Shown here: piece after piece, positions 1 through 4,868 of the stretch
Position numbering within the stretch: position 1 is the first letter of the stretch
How the letters are laid out: the number at the start of each line of letters is the position of its first letter
Source of the DNA: DAOMFM01 sp035429825
GTDB taxonomy: Bacteria; Acidobacteriota; Blastocatellia; UBA7656; JADIYM01
DNA: 7,757 bases
Direction of reading: 5' to 3'
Assembly: GCA_044224215.1 (NCBI GenBank)
Contig: JBGAKX010000183.1
Location: 1-7,757 of the forward strand
Position numbers and translations under genes: made by a program
Notes under the pieces: model-generated
What the model was told of the DNA's origin: nothing
What the model saw: the letters and a program-made list of their open reading frames with translations, nothing else
Database searches by the model: none

Positions 1-20
1 GCAGAACCGTGGGCATGCCG

Positions 21-26
21 TACAAT
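21..26 (+). promoter_or_regulatory. possible -10 box for the transposase gene
   Basis: TACAAT differs at one base from the sigma-70 -10 consensus TATAAT and lies 35 nt before the transposase start. The matching -35 box would fall at or beyond the window edge, so only half the promoter can be judged. Transcription from it would begin close to the first base of the upstream palindrome. Confidence 0.2.
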
Positions 27-31
27 GCCGC

Positions 32-58
32 GCGAGCCCGCTTCAGCGGGCGGCTCTC
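32..58 (+). repeat. REP-like palindrome, upstream copy
   Basis: This 27-nt element is the exact reverse complement of 518-544, so the transposase gene lies between two inverted copies. Its core is a 5-bp stem CCCGC/GCGGG with a TTCA loop (37-50), with GAG/CTC flanks allowing an outer stem with a bulge. It ends three bases before the transposase ATG and fills the place of a ribosome binding site. Inverted REP pairs around a Y1 transposase gene are the known arrangement of REP-associated tyrosine transposases. The GTAG tag of enterobacterial REPs is not present here. Confidence 0.8.
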
Positions 59-61
59 GCG

Positions 62-511
62 ATGGCCCATTCGCACACCAACCTGATCTATCACGTTGTC
101 TTCTCGACCAAGAACCGGGAACCGTTCGTGCGGGAAGACGTCGGTGCGCGCCTCTACGCGTATGTCCGAACCGTTGTTGCCGACCGCGGGGGAACCGTTC
201 TTGCGATCAACGGAATGCCCGATCACATGCATGTTCTCTGCACACTCGGTCCCAATGTGGCCCTGTCCGACGTCATTCGGGATGTGAAGGCGAATTCGTC
301 CCGGTGGCTCCGGCGCCAGTTCCCCGACATGCGCACGTTCGGATGGCAAACAGGGTACGGTGCGTTCACGGTGAGCGAATCGCAGGTGGGCCGGGTTCGC
401 GCCTATGTGGATTCGCAGCGCGAACATCATTCGAGGATGTCATATAGCGACGAAATGGCGGCCCTTCTGCGAGCGAATCGCGTGGCGTTTGACGATGGCG
501 CGTTGGAGTGA
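62..511 (+). CDS. IS200-like / REP-associated tyrosine transposase (Y1, HUH family)
   Basis: The 149-residue product belongs to the Y1_Tnp family of single-stranded DNA transposases. These cut and rejoin DNA through a 5'-phosphotyrosine, usually recognising short hairpins. The opening YHVVFSTKNREP (residues 10-21) is typical of the family. The HUH metal-binding motif is PDHMHVL with His55 and His57. The likely catalytic tyrosine is Tyr115 in RAYVDSQ, after the conserved GYGAFTVSESQVGRVR stretch (99-113). Length and motifs are complete, so the gene looks intact. The ATG at 62 is chosen because MAHSHTNLIYHVVFSTK matches the usual N-terminus, although no Shine-Dalgarno precedes it. Exact inverted REP copies lie 3 nt before the start and 6 nt after the stop. 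No tnpB or other IS605 partner gene is present, which favours a domesticated REP transposase or a simple IS200-type unit over an IS605 element. Confidence 0.9.
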   Translation: MAHSHTNLIYHVVFSTKNREPFVREDVGARLYAYVRTVVADRGGTVLAINGMPDHMHVLCTLGPNVALSDVIRDVKANSSRWLRRQFPDMRTFGWQTGYGAFTVSESQVGRVRAYVDSQREHHSRMSYSDEMAALLRANRVAFDDGALE

Positions 512-517
512 TTGTGT

Positions 518-544
518 GAGAGCCGCCCGCTGAAGCGGGCTCGC
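518..544 (-). repeat. REP-like palindrome, downstream copy
   Basis: This is a perfect 27-nt reverse complement of 32-58, starting 6 nt after the transposase stop codon. It carries the same CCCGC/GCGGG hairpin, with a TGAA loop in this orientation. Identity stops abruptly on both sides (517 and 545 mismatch 59 and 31), so the 27-nt boundary is well defined. It may also help end transcription, but no T-run follows it. Confidence 0.8.
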
Positions 545-563
545 ACGGCTCCTTCGACGTGGT

Positions 564-600
564 CCCACGGTTCCGCTCGCTGCGATCGCTCCCCCGTGGG
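564..600 (+). repeat. imperfect hairpin between REP copies
   Basis: CCCACGG at 564-570 is complementary to CCGTGGG at 594-600, giving a 7-bp stem around a 23-nt loop. It lies between the downstream REP and the tandem array. No U-tract follows, so a rho-independent terminator is not supported. It may simply be another decayed palindrome. Confidence 0.35.
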
Positions 601-611
601 CTTGGTGGTGC

Positions 612-631
612 GCCGCCCGCTGCGCGGGCTC
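612..631 (-). repeat. degenerate REP copy merging into the tandem array
   Basis: Bases 612-631 match the REP core at 522-542 except in the loop, where TGAAG is replaced by TGCG. Both share an 11-nt left part GCCGCCCGCTG and the right part GCGGGCTC. The right half of this copy is also the beginning of the first tandem unit, which suggests that the array grew from a REP. Confidence 0.5.
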
Positions 632-747
632 AAACGAGCCCCCCACTGCGCGGGCTCCAACGAGCCCCCACTGCGCGGGCTCCAACGAGCCCCCCACTGC
701 GCGGGCTCAAACGGGCCCCCACTGCGCGGGCTCAAACGAGCCCCCCA
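620..747. repeat. five-unit tandem array of 25/26-nt hairpin repeats
   Basis: Five head-to-tail units lie at 620-645, 646-670, 671-696, 697-721 and 722-747, with lengths 26, 25, 26, 25 and 26. The alternation comes from C-runs of 6, 5, 6, 5 and 6. Each unit contains GGGCTC, a loop AAAC or CAAC, then GAGCCC (GGGCCC in unit 4, which keeps a G-T wobble). Every unit can therefore form a 6-bp tetraloop hairpin, and GAGCCC of one unit can also pair with GGGCTC of the next. There are no spacers, so it is not CRISPR. Two units span 51 nt, a multiple of three, which keeps spurious reading frames open on both strands. Confidence 0.85.
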
Positions 748-923
748 CATTGCCCGCTGCCCGCCCGTCCAAGGCGACGAAAAAAATTGTAAGGATCCGG
801 CGTCCATCCCGACAAACCAGCAGAACGACGATCCGGGCGGTCGAACGTGAACTGGGTTTTAGCGACCGCAAGATAACGGGACGAACCGGAGCCCTGCGCC
901 ACCAACAGAATGGTTCCATTGCG

Positions 924-951
924 GGAACGGCGTCAACGGCCACCAGTCGTC
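924..951 (+). promoter_or_regulatory. candidate ECF-sigma (autoregulatory) promoter
   Basis: GGAAC at 924-928 matches the usual ECF -35 element. After a 17-nt spacer, GTC at 946-948 (followed by GTC at 949-951) resembles the common ECF -10 motif. The position, about 30-50 nt before the sigma start, fits autoregulation. GTTCC at 913-917 forms a small inverted repeat with the same GGAAC. The motifs are short and the region is GC-rich, so chance is a real alternative. Confidence 0.3.
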
Positions 952-961
952 ACGCGATTGC

Positions 962-966
962 AGGAG
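962..966 (+). promoter_or_regulatory. Shine-Dalgarno deciding the sigma factor start
   Basis: AGGAG lies 11 nt before the ATG at 978. It supports that start over the longer open frame from 750. The spacing is slightly long but usable. Confidence 0.6.
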
Positions 967-977
967 ATGGACCTTCT

Positions 978-1535
978 ATGAACTCGCAACCGAGACTCGA
1001 AGAATTCGAATCCGTCGCGCTGCCGCACATGAACGACCTGGTTCGCACGGCGACGCGGGTCGTTCGCGACCGGACCGAAGCGAACGACCTCGTGCAGGAG
1101 ACCTACCTCCAGGCGTGGAAGTCATTCCACCGCTTCGAGCCCGGAACGAACTGCCGCGCGTGGCTCTACAAGATCATGTTTCACGTCATCCACCATCACC
1201 GGCGCAAACAGTACCGGATGAACCTCAGGCTGGTGCGCGAGGACGAACAGACGCTCGAGGAGACGCTCCCCTATGTGCCGCCCGTACGCGAGACCCTCGA
1301 CGACGAGGACGTGGTGGCTGCCTTCGACAAGCTGCCGGCGCACTATCGCGATGTCGTCCTCCTCGTCGACGTGCAGGAGCTGACGTACAAGGAGGCCGCC
1401 GACGCGCTCAACGTGCCGATCGGAACCGTCATGTCGCGTGTCAGCCGGGGGCGCCAGGTTTTGCGCGCCGAACTGTCGGACTTTGCGAAGGGCTACGGAA
1501 TCACCGAACGAAAGACTTCGGCGCGCCCCGCGTAA
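978..1535 (+). CDS. RNA polymerase ECF-type sigma factor
   Basis: This 185-residue protein is an extracytoplasmic-function sigma-70 factor, which directs RNA polymerase to stress promoters when released by its anti-sigma factor. Region 2 covers about residues 14-80 and includes DLVQETYLQAWKSFHRF (37-53) and the conserved CRAWLYKI block (59-66) of the -10 recognition region. A linker of about 27 residues follows. Region 4 covers about 108-170, with PAHYRDVVLLVDVQELTYKE leading into the helix-turn-helix ADALNVPIGTVMSRVSRGR (141-159) that reads the -35 element. Length is normal for the group. The ATG at 978 has an AGGAG behind it and gives the expected short N-terminus. The next gene, 79 nt downstream, encodes a zinc-finger anti-sigma factor, so the two almost certainly form a sigma/anti-sigma pair similar to the RpoE/SigR classes. 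The exact ECF group cannot be assigned by eye. Confidence 0.95.
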   Translation: MNSQPRLEEFESVALPHMNDLVRTATRVVRDRTEANDLVQETYLQAWKSFHRFEPGTNCRAWLYKIMFHVIHHHRRKQYRMNLRLVREDEQTLEETLPYVPPVRETLDDEDVVAAFDKLPAHYRDVVLLVDVQELTYKEAADALNVPIGTVMSRVSRGRQVLRAELSDFAKGYGITERKTSARPA

Positions 1536-1598
1536 TCGTGGGAATCCTCGGGAATAATCCGGATGGACCGCGGCATACACCGGTACCGGCGAATTTGC

Positions 1599-1608
1599 GA
1601 GGTGGGAG
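1599..1608 (+). promoter_or_regulatory. Shine-Dalgarno supporting a GTG start
   Basis: GAGGTGGGAG lies 6 nt before GTG at 1615, an ideal distance. No ATG lies in a better position, so the anti-sigma factor gene very likely uses this GTG. Confidence 0.7.
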
Positions 1609-1614
1609 AACGAC

Positions 1615-2502
1615 GTGGAGACGGCACACGACAATGAAGGCGTTTCCGGATGCGAGTCGATCGCAGGATTGATCGACTCGTACGTAAGCAATCAACTTGA
1701 AGGGGATGCGGCAGAGAGGGTGATCCGTCACACGACCGTGTGCGCGCAGTGCGCATCCGCGGTCGACGAACGGCTTCGCATTCGCGCGGCGCTCAAGCGG
1801 GCCATCGACCGGGGGGACGGTGCGTCCGACGAGTTGCGCGACCGGATTCAGGCGATGCTCCGCGAAGAGGCGGCGCCGCGAGCAAACCGGCATACCTGGT
1901 GGTATGCGGCGGCGGCCGCGGCTTTGCTGTTGTTCGGCGCGGGCGCCTGGATGGTGGCGAGAATCGGCGCGGTATCCGGGGGGAATGCCGCGCCGGTCAT
2001 CGCGCGCAGTGCGCAACCGCCGGATGCAGCGGTGCTGCAGGTCGGTCTCGCGCATCACGTGCACTGCGTCAACATGGTTCCGCCGCCCGAGACGCCCGGT
2101 ACGGACGCGAGCATGCAGGAGCGCCTTGGACCGGAATACGCCGGTCTCGTCGAGGCCGTCCGGCGGCAGCTCCCGGGCGAGCTCACGATCGTCGATGCCC
2201 ACCGCTGCTCGTCGCAGAACAGGCGCTACCTGCACGTCGTCGCGCGGCACGGCGGCGACATCGTGTCCATACTCGTGACGAAACGCGCCGACGGACCGCT
2301 CGCCGGAAGCGACATCGAGGAGGGTCTCGCCGAGACGGCGCTCACGCCGGCGTCGCTCAGCAACGGCGACGACTCGGTGACCGGGTTTGAGACGAGCGAC
2401 TACTACGTCTATGTCGTCTCGAGCGCGCGTTCGATCGACACGTCCGTGATCGCGACCGCGATCGGACCGAGCGTTCGCGATTTTCTCGCGACGAGGACCT
2501 GA
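1615..2502 (+). CDS. membrane anti-sigma factor with N-terminal zinc finger
   Basis: The 295-residue protein should bind and silence the ECF sigma factor encoded just upstream. Residues 13-46 form a zinc-binding anti-sigma motif: Cys13, then His39-x3-Cys43-x2-Cys46 (HTTVCAQC). A helical linker rich in charged residues (50-92) is followed by one membrane segment, WWYAAAAAALLLFGAGAWMVA (95-115). The remaining 180 residues would lie outside the cytoplasm. This outer domain contains HHVHC (147-151) and, about 45 residues later, AHRC (195-198), followed by a beta-rich stretch RRYLHVVARHGGDIVSILVTKR. I recall similar domains in acidobacterial anti-sigma proteins, but their ligand is unknown to me. 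The paired His/Cys motifs suggest redox or metal sensing (inference). GTG is the start codon, supported by a strong Shine-Dalgarno. The separation from the sigma gene is short enough for one transcript. Confidence 0.88.
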   Translation: METAHDNEGVSGCESIAGLIDSYVSNQLEGDAAERVIRHTTVCAQCASAVDERLRIRAALKRAIDRGDGASDELRDRIQAMLREEAAPRANRHTWWYAAAAAALLLFGAGAWMVARIGAVSGGNAAPVIARSAQPPDAAVLQVGLAHHVHCVNMVPPPETPGTDASMQERLGPEYAGLVEAVRRQLPGELTIVDAHRCSSQNRRYLHVVARHGGDIVSILVTKRADGPLAGSDIEEGLAETALTPASLSNGDDSVTGFETSDYYVYVVSSARSIDTSVIATAIGPSVRDFLATRT

Positions 2503-2557
2503 AGCGCTGCGGGCACCGCCGACCGATCGGGATCTGTCGAACGCACGTGCTCCACGC

Positions 2558-2563
2558 TAGACT
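2558..2563 (+). promoter_or_regulatory. -10 element of a probable leaderless promoter for the acyltransferase
   Basis: TAGACT fits the TANNNT -10 pattern and ends 8 nt before the ATG at 2572, so transcription would begin at or next to the start codon. No Shine-Dalgarno is visible in the 25 nt before the ATG, which fits a leaderless mRNA. A convincing -35 box is not seen. Confidence 0.45.
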
Positions 2564-2571
2564 GGTGCGCG

Positions 2572-3390
2572 ATGTTTGACGAGCCGGATGTGGAAATCGC
2601 GCGGCACGCGACCAGGACGGGGACGCACGCGATCGGGATCGTGCGCGCCTCGCTCCGTGCCACGACGCTTGTCGGATTCGTCGCCGTCGTGTACGTGTCG
2701 TGGTTCGCGGGCGATGTCGTGCTCGCCGGAACGACCGAACGACGCAAGGCGTGGCGACGCAGGTGGGTGCGAAACTTTGCCCGCGGCGTCGCGCGCGTCA
2801 CGGGAATGCGCGTCACCGTCGAGGGCCGGCAGCCGGAACCGCCGTTTCTGCTCGTTTCGAACCATCTCGGCTACATCGACATCATCGCGCTTTCGAGCGT
2901 GGTCGACTGCGTCTATGTTGCACGCGGCGACCTGGCGGACTGGCCCGTGATCGGCACGCTGTGCCGCGCCGCCGAGATCATCTTCACCGACCGGTCACGG
3001 AAGAAGGACGTCCTGGCGACATCGGAACGAATCGCGCGCACCCTCGCGCGGGGCGACGGGGTCGTGCTGTTCGCCGAAGGCACGAGCACTGAGGGCTCGT
3101 CGGTCGCGCCGTTCAAGCCTTCGCTGCTCGAGCCCGCGGTCGTGCACCGCCTGCCGGTGCACTACGCGACGATCGGATATGTCACGCGTCCGGGCGATCC
3201 TCCCGCTCACATGGCCGTGTGCTGGTGGGGTGACATGACGTTTCCGGACCACTTCATGCGATTGCTCGGGCTCCGGTCGTTCGACGCGCGGATCGTGTTT
3301 GGCGACGCGCCGATTTGCGAATCCGACCGCAAGGAGCTCGCGCGGCGGCTGCACGACGCGGTGAGCGGTCAGTTCACGCCGGTGGAGTAG
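2572..3390 (+). CDS. 1-acylglycerol-3-phosphate acyltransferase family protein (PlsC-like)
   Basis: This 272-residue protein belongs to the PlsC acyltransferase family. These enzymes move an acyl chain from acyl-ACP or acyl-CoA onto lysophosphatidic acid or a related lyso-lipid at the inner membrane. A hydrophobic segment (about 29-52) anchors the N-terminus. Acyltransferase motif I is SNHLGYID with the catalytic His98-x4-Asp103. Motif II corresponds to GTLCRAAEIIFTDRS (128-142, Arg141). Motif III is LFAEGTSTEGSSVAPFK (166-182), with Glu169-Gly170-Thr171 binding the phosphate. The later CWWGDMTFPDHFMRLLG (217-233) is typical of a bacterial subgroup that also includes lyso-ornithine-lipid acyltransferases (OlsA), so the acceptor could be phosphatidic acid precursor or an aminolipid. 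All catalytic residues are present. The gene lies 69 nt after the anti-sigma factor gene, but its own promoter suggests independent expression. It converges on the minus-strand gene that ends at 3509. Confidence 0.9.
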   Translation: MFDEPDVEIARHATRTGTHAIGIVRASLRATTLVGFVAVVYVSWFAGDVVLAGTTERRKAWRRRWVRNFARGVARVTGMRVTVEGRQPEPPFLLVSNHLGYIDIIALSSVVDCVYVARGDLADWPVIGTLCRAAEIIFTDRSRKKDVLATSERIARTLARGDGVVLFAEGTSTEGSSVAPFKPSLLEPAVVHRLPVHYATIGYVTRPGDPPAHMAVCWWGDMTFPDHFMRLLGLRSFDARIVFGDAPICESDRKELARRLHDAVSGQFTPVE

Positions 3391-3411
3391 CTGTCGGCAG
3401 GCCGATCCTGA

Positions 3412-3503
3412 AACGCAGAGCCGATCGCGCATGCGATCGGGGGCGCCTGACGATGCGCGCGACGTCGAGTTACCCCGATCCCTTGCGCGATCGGCTCTGC
3501 GTT
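3412..3503. repeat. large inverted repeat at a convergent gene junction
   Basis: Arms at 3412-3442 and 3473-3503 are 31 nt each and complementary at 29 of 31 positions, around a 30-nt loop. The left arm also holds its own 8-bp hairpin with a GCAT loop (3421-3440). The element lies between two converging genes, 21 nt after the acyltransferase stop and 5 nt from the stop of the minus-strand gene. It could act as a bidirectional terminator or mRNA end-protector, or be a pair of inverted REP copies. It is unrelated in sequence to the REP around the transposase. No T-runs flank it. Confidence 0.85.
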
Positions 3504-3508
3504 GAACG

Positions 3509-4648
3509 TCACTGCAACCGAAGATCGTCGGCCCACAACACCGAGTACCCGCCGCCGTCGTCGAGCAGGACGACCGCGTCGCGCCCCCCGAGCGTCGCGG
3601 GCGTAAGCCCCTCAACCTTGAACTTCTTGGAGAAGACGACCCAGACGAACCGGGTTGGCGCACTGTTGTCCTTGCCATTCCAGAAATAGAGGTAGAACGG
3701 AACCTTGTCGCCGCTTACGGCCTTCCCGACCGTGAAAAAGAACCCCTTTCGCGTCTGATCGTACTCGATCGAACGAATTCCCTGAGCGGCGGCCGCCGGA
3801 TCCAATTTCAGCCGAACCGCTGGCAACGCCTCGAATCGCGTCGTGTCCCACGTGCGACTCTTTCCAACCAGCTTCACGGGAAGCACGATCGGCGCTCCGT
3901 CGATCAGCGGCGTCCGAACGCCGAACATCAGCGCGTGACGCGTCGGATCCCACGAAAGGCCCTCGATGTTGAGGCCGCCCTCGTCCGGCGTCTTCAGCGC
4001 GGATTCGACCAGCTCCTTGAAATGCGACACGAGCCACGCACGGAAATCGGGCAGGTTCTTGACCGACAGCGATCCGTCGGGCTCTTCGCGGATCCTCAAA
4101 AGGCCGCCAGCAAAGCCCTCAGCCGCCACCATCGTCTTGCCCTCGTACGTGTGCAGTCGATTGAACGACGAGGTGGCGACGACGAAGGTCTCGTCGCGCA
4201 GCCGGACCGTCGTCAGGCCTTCAATGTCGCCTATGGAGGCGGGATCGATTCCGGTCAGCGGACGGCGCGTCACCGGACCGACGGCCTTGCCGTCGGCATC
4301 CAGCCGAAGTTCGAACAGTGCGCCCGGTTCCTTGTTGTCGCAGAACAGGAACCGGCCGTCGCCGATCTCCACGATGCCCGATGCATTGAACGGAACTCCG
4401 GGCAATCGATCCCCAAGCGGCGCGGACCGGATCTTGGAGACGTCCGGAAGCGGCGCACTTTGCTCGGGTGTCGCCGTTGGCGCGTTTGCCGGAGCAGAGA
4501 TTGCAGACTTCTTGCTGGATTTCGACTTCTGGTGAACGCCGGATGCCCGCACACCGGTCGACTGGGCGAGCGCCGAAGCAATCAGAATGACCATGAATGT
4601 GAGACTTACGAATGCGCGCGAGGGCCTTGTCGGGGCGAGGATTGTCAT
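3509..4648 (-). CDS. secreted DUF3616-like (beta-propeller-like) hypothetical protein
   Basis: The mature protein would be exported. The 379-residue precursor starts with a signal peptide: Arg8 and Arg11, a hydrophobic core FVSLTFMVILIASALA (13-28), and a likely cut after ALA before Gln29. A low-complexity linker rich in Ser, Lys, Ala and Pro (30-75) follows. The globular part (about 78-379) resembles DUF3616/SdiA-regulated-type propeller proteins of unknown function. DIEGL (141-145), GLNIEGLSWDP (225-235) and KVEGL (344-348) look like repeated blade openings, and short beta-strand patterns dominate. No catalytic motif is recognised. ATG at 4648 is chosen because it gives an intact signal peptide and has CGGAGA 10 nt upstream. 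The frame stays open to 4813, but that part runs through a repeat element. The gene is transcribed alone, divergent from the nucleotidase operon. Family assignment is from memory of the NIEGL-type motif. Confidence 0.75.
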   Translation of the reverse strand: MTILAPTRPSRAFVSLTFMVILIASALAQSTGVRASGVHQKSKSSKKSAISAPANAPTATPEQSAPLPDVSKIRSAPLGDRLPGVPFNASGIVEIGDGRFLFCDNKEPGALFELRLDADGKAVGPVTRRPLTGIDPASIGDIEGLTTVRLRDETFVVATSSFNRLHTYEGKTMVAAEGFAGGLLRIREEPDGSLSVKNLPDFRAWLVSHFKELVESALKTPDEGGLNIEGLSWDPTRHALMFGVRTPLIDGAPIVLPVKLVGKSRTWDTTRFEALPAVRLKLDPAAAAQGIRSIEYDQTRKGFFFTVGKAVSGDKVPFYLYFWNGKDNSAPTRFVWVVFSKKFKVEGLTPATLGGRDAVVLLDDGGGYSVLWADDLRLQ

Positions 4649-4657
4649 TCGTGAAAC

Positions 4658-4664
4658 ATCTCCG
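4658..4664 (-). promoter_or_regulatory. Shine-Dalgarno deciding the start of the secreted protein
   Basis: Read on the minus strand this is CGGAGAT, ending 9 nt before the ATG at 4648-4646. It supports this start over the in-frame ATG codons further upstream, which lie inside or beyond the 4738-4831 repeat. Confidence 0.6.
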
Positions 4665-4737
4665 AAACGCGAAGTTTCCACGGATATTACATGCAACGCG
4701 GACGCCGGGGAATCACCATATTTTCCGGCCGCCGGTG

Positions 4738-4831
4738 AAAGCGCCGTCGCGCTCTGCTTGCCGGCGCACTCCATACCGCCACACATGCCCTTGGAGTGCG
4801 CCGGCAAGCCCACAGGGCGCGACGGCGCTTT
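4738..4831. repeat. inverted repeat element in the divergent intergenic region
   Basis: The left arm 4738-4773 (36 nt) and right arm 4792-4831 (40 nt) pair over 15 nt (AAAGCGCCGTCGCGC) and 17 nt (CTTGCCGGCGCACTCCA). The interior differs by one substitution and a 4-nt insertion. The 18-nt loop is 4774-4791. The right arm recurs at 7729-7757, so this is a dispersed repeat, placed at gene boundaries. It lies between the start codons of two divergent genes and could affect either promoter. Confidence 0.85.
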
Positions 4832-4868
4832 GTTTGATTTCCGGGCCTCTCTGCGTGAGACTCATCAC

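Larger units (their letters stand above)
748..977. other. non-coding leader of the sigma factor gene
   Basis: No gene is supported here. The reading frame of the sigma gene is open back to 750, but that extension begins beside the hairpin array, is rich in Arg, Thr and Ser, and resembles no sigma-factor sequence. The stretch contains an A-tract at 780-786, a candidate ECF-type promoter at 924-951 and the sigma gene's Shine-Dalgarno at 962-966. Confidence 0.6.

Noticed and set aside
620..747. CRISPR array
   Set aside because: Units are contiguous 25/26-nt repeats with no unique spacers, and no cas genes are present.
427..943. Long open frames on both strands across the tandem array, some encoding 17-residue repeats
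   Set aside because: Two repeat units total 51 nt, a multiple of three, so frames stay open without selection. The products are low-complexity Pro/Arg/Gly sequences with no start signals.
750..977. N-terminal extension of the sigma factor (76 extra codons)
   Set aside because: It begins beside the repeat array, looks unlike sigma sequence, and a Shine-Dalgarno supports the ATG at 978.
1540..1555. Two GGGAAT repeats spaced 10 nt after the sigma gene, as a promoter or operator
   Set aside because: No matching -10 element follows at a usual distance. Two 6-nt repeats in GC-rich sequence are weak evidence.
1501..2250. 249-codon minus-strand frame opposite the anti-sigma gene
   Set aside because: It is Arg-rich, shows no recognised motif, and lies opposite a well-supported gene. 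It is a codon-bias shadow in GC-rich DNA.
3935..4654. 239-codon plus-strand frame opposite the secreted protein
   Set aside because: The minus-strand frame has a signal peptide, a Shine-Dalgarno and a folded-domain pattern, whereas this one has none.
4649..4813. Longer N-terminus of the minus-strand gene from the ATG at 4813
   Set aside because: It would be encoded by the inverted repeat and would bury the signal peptide inside the protein.
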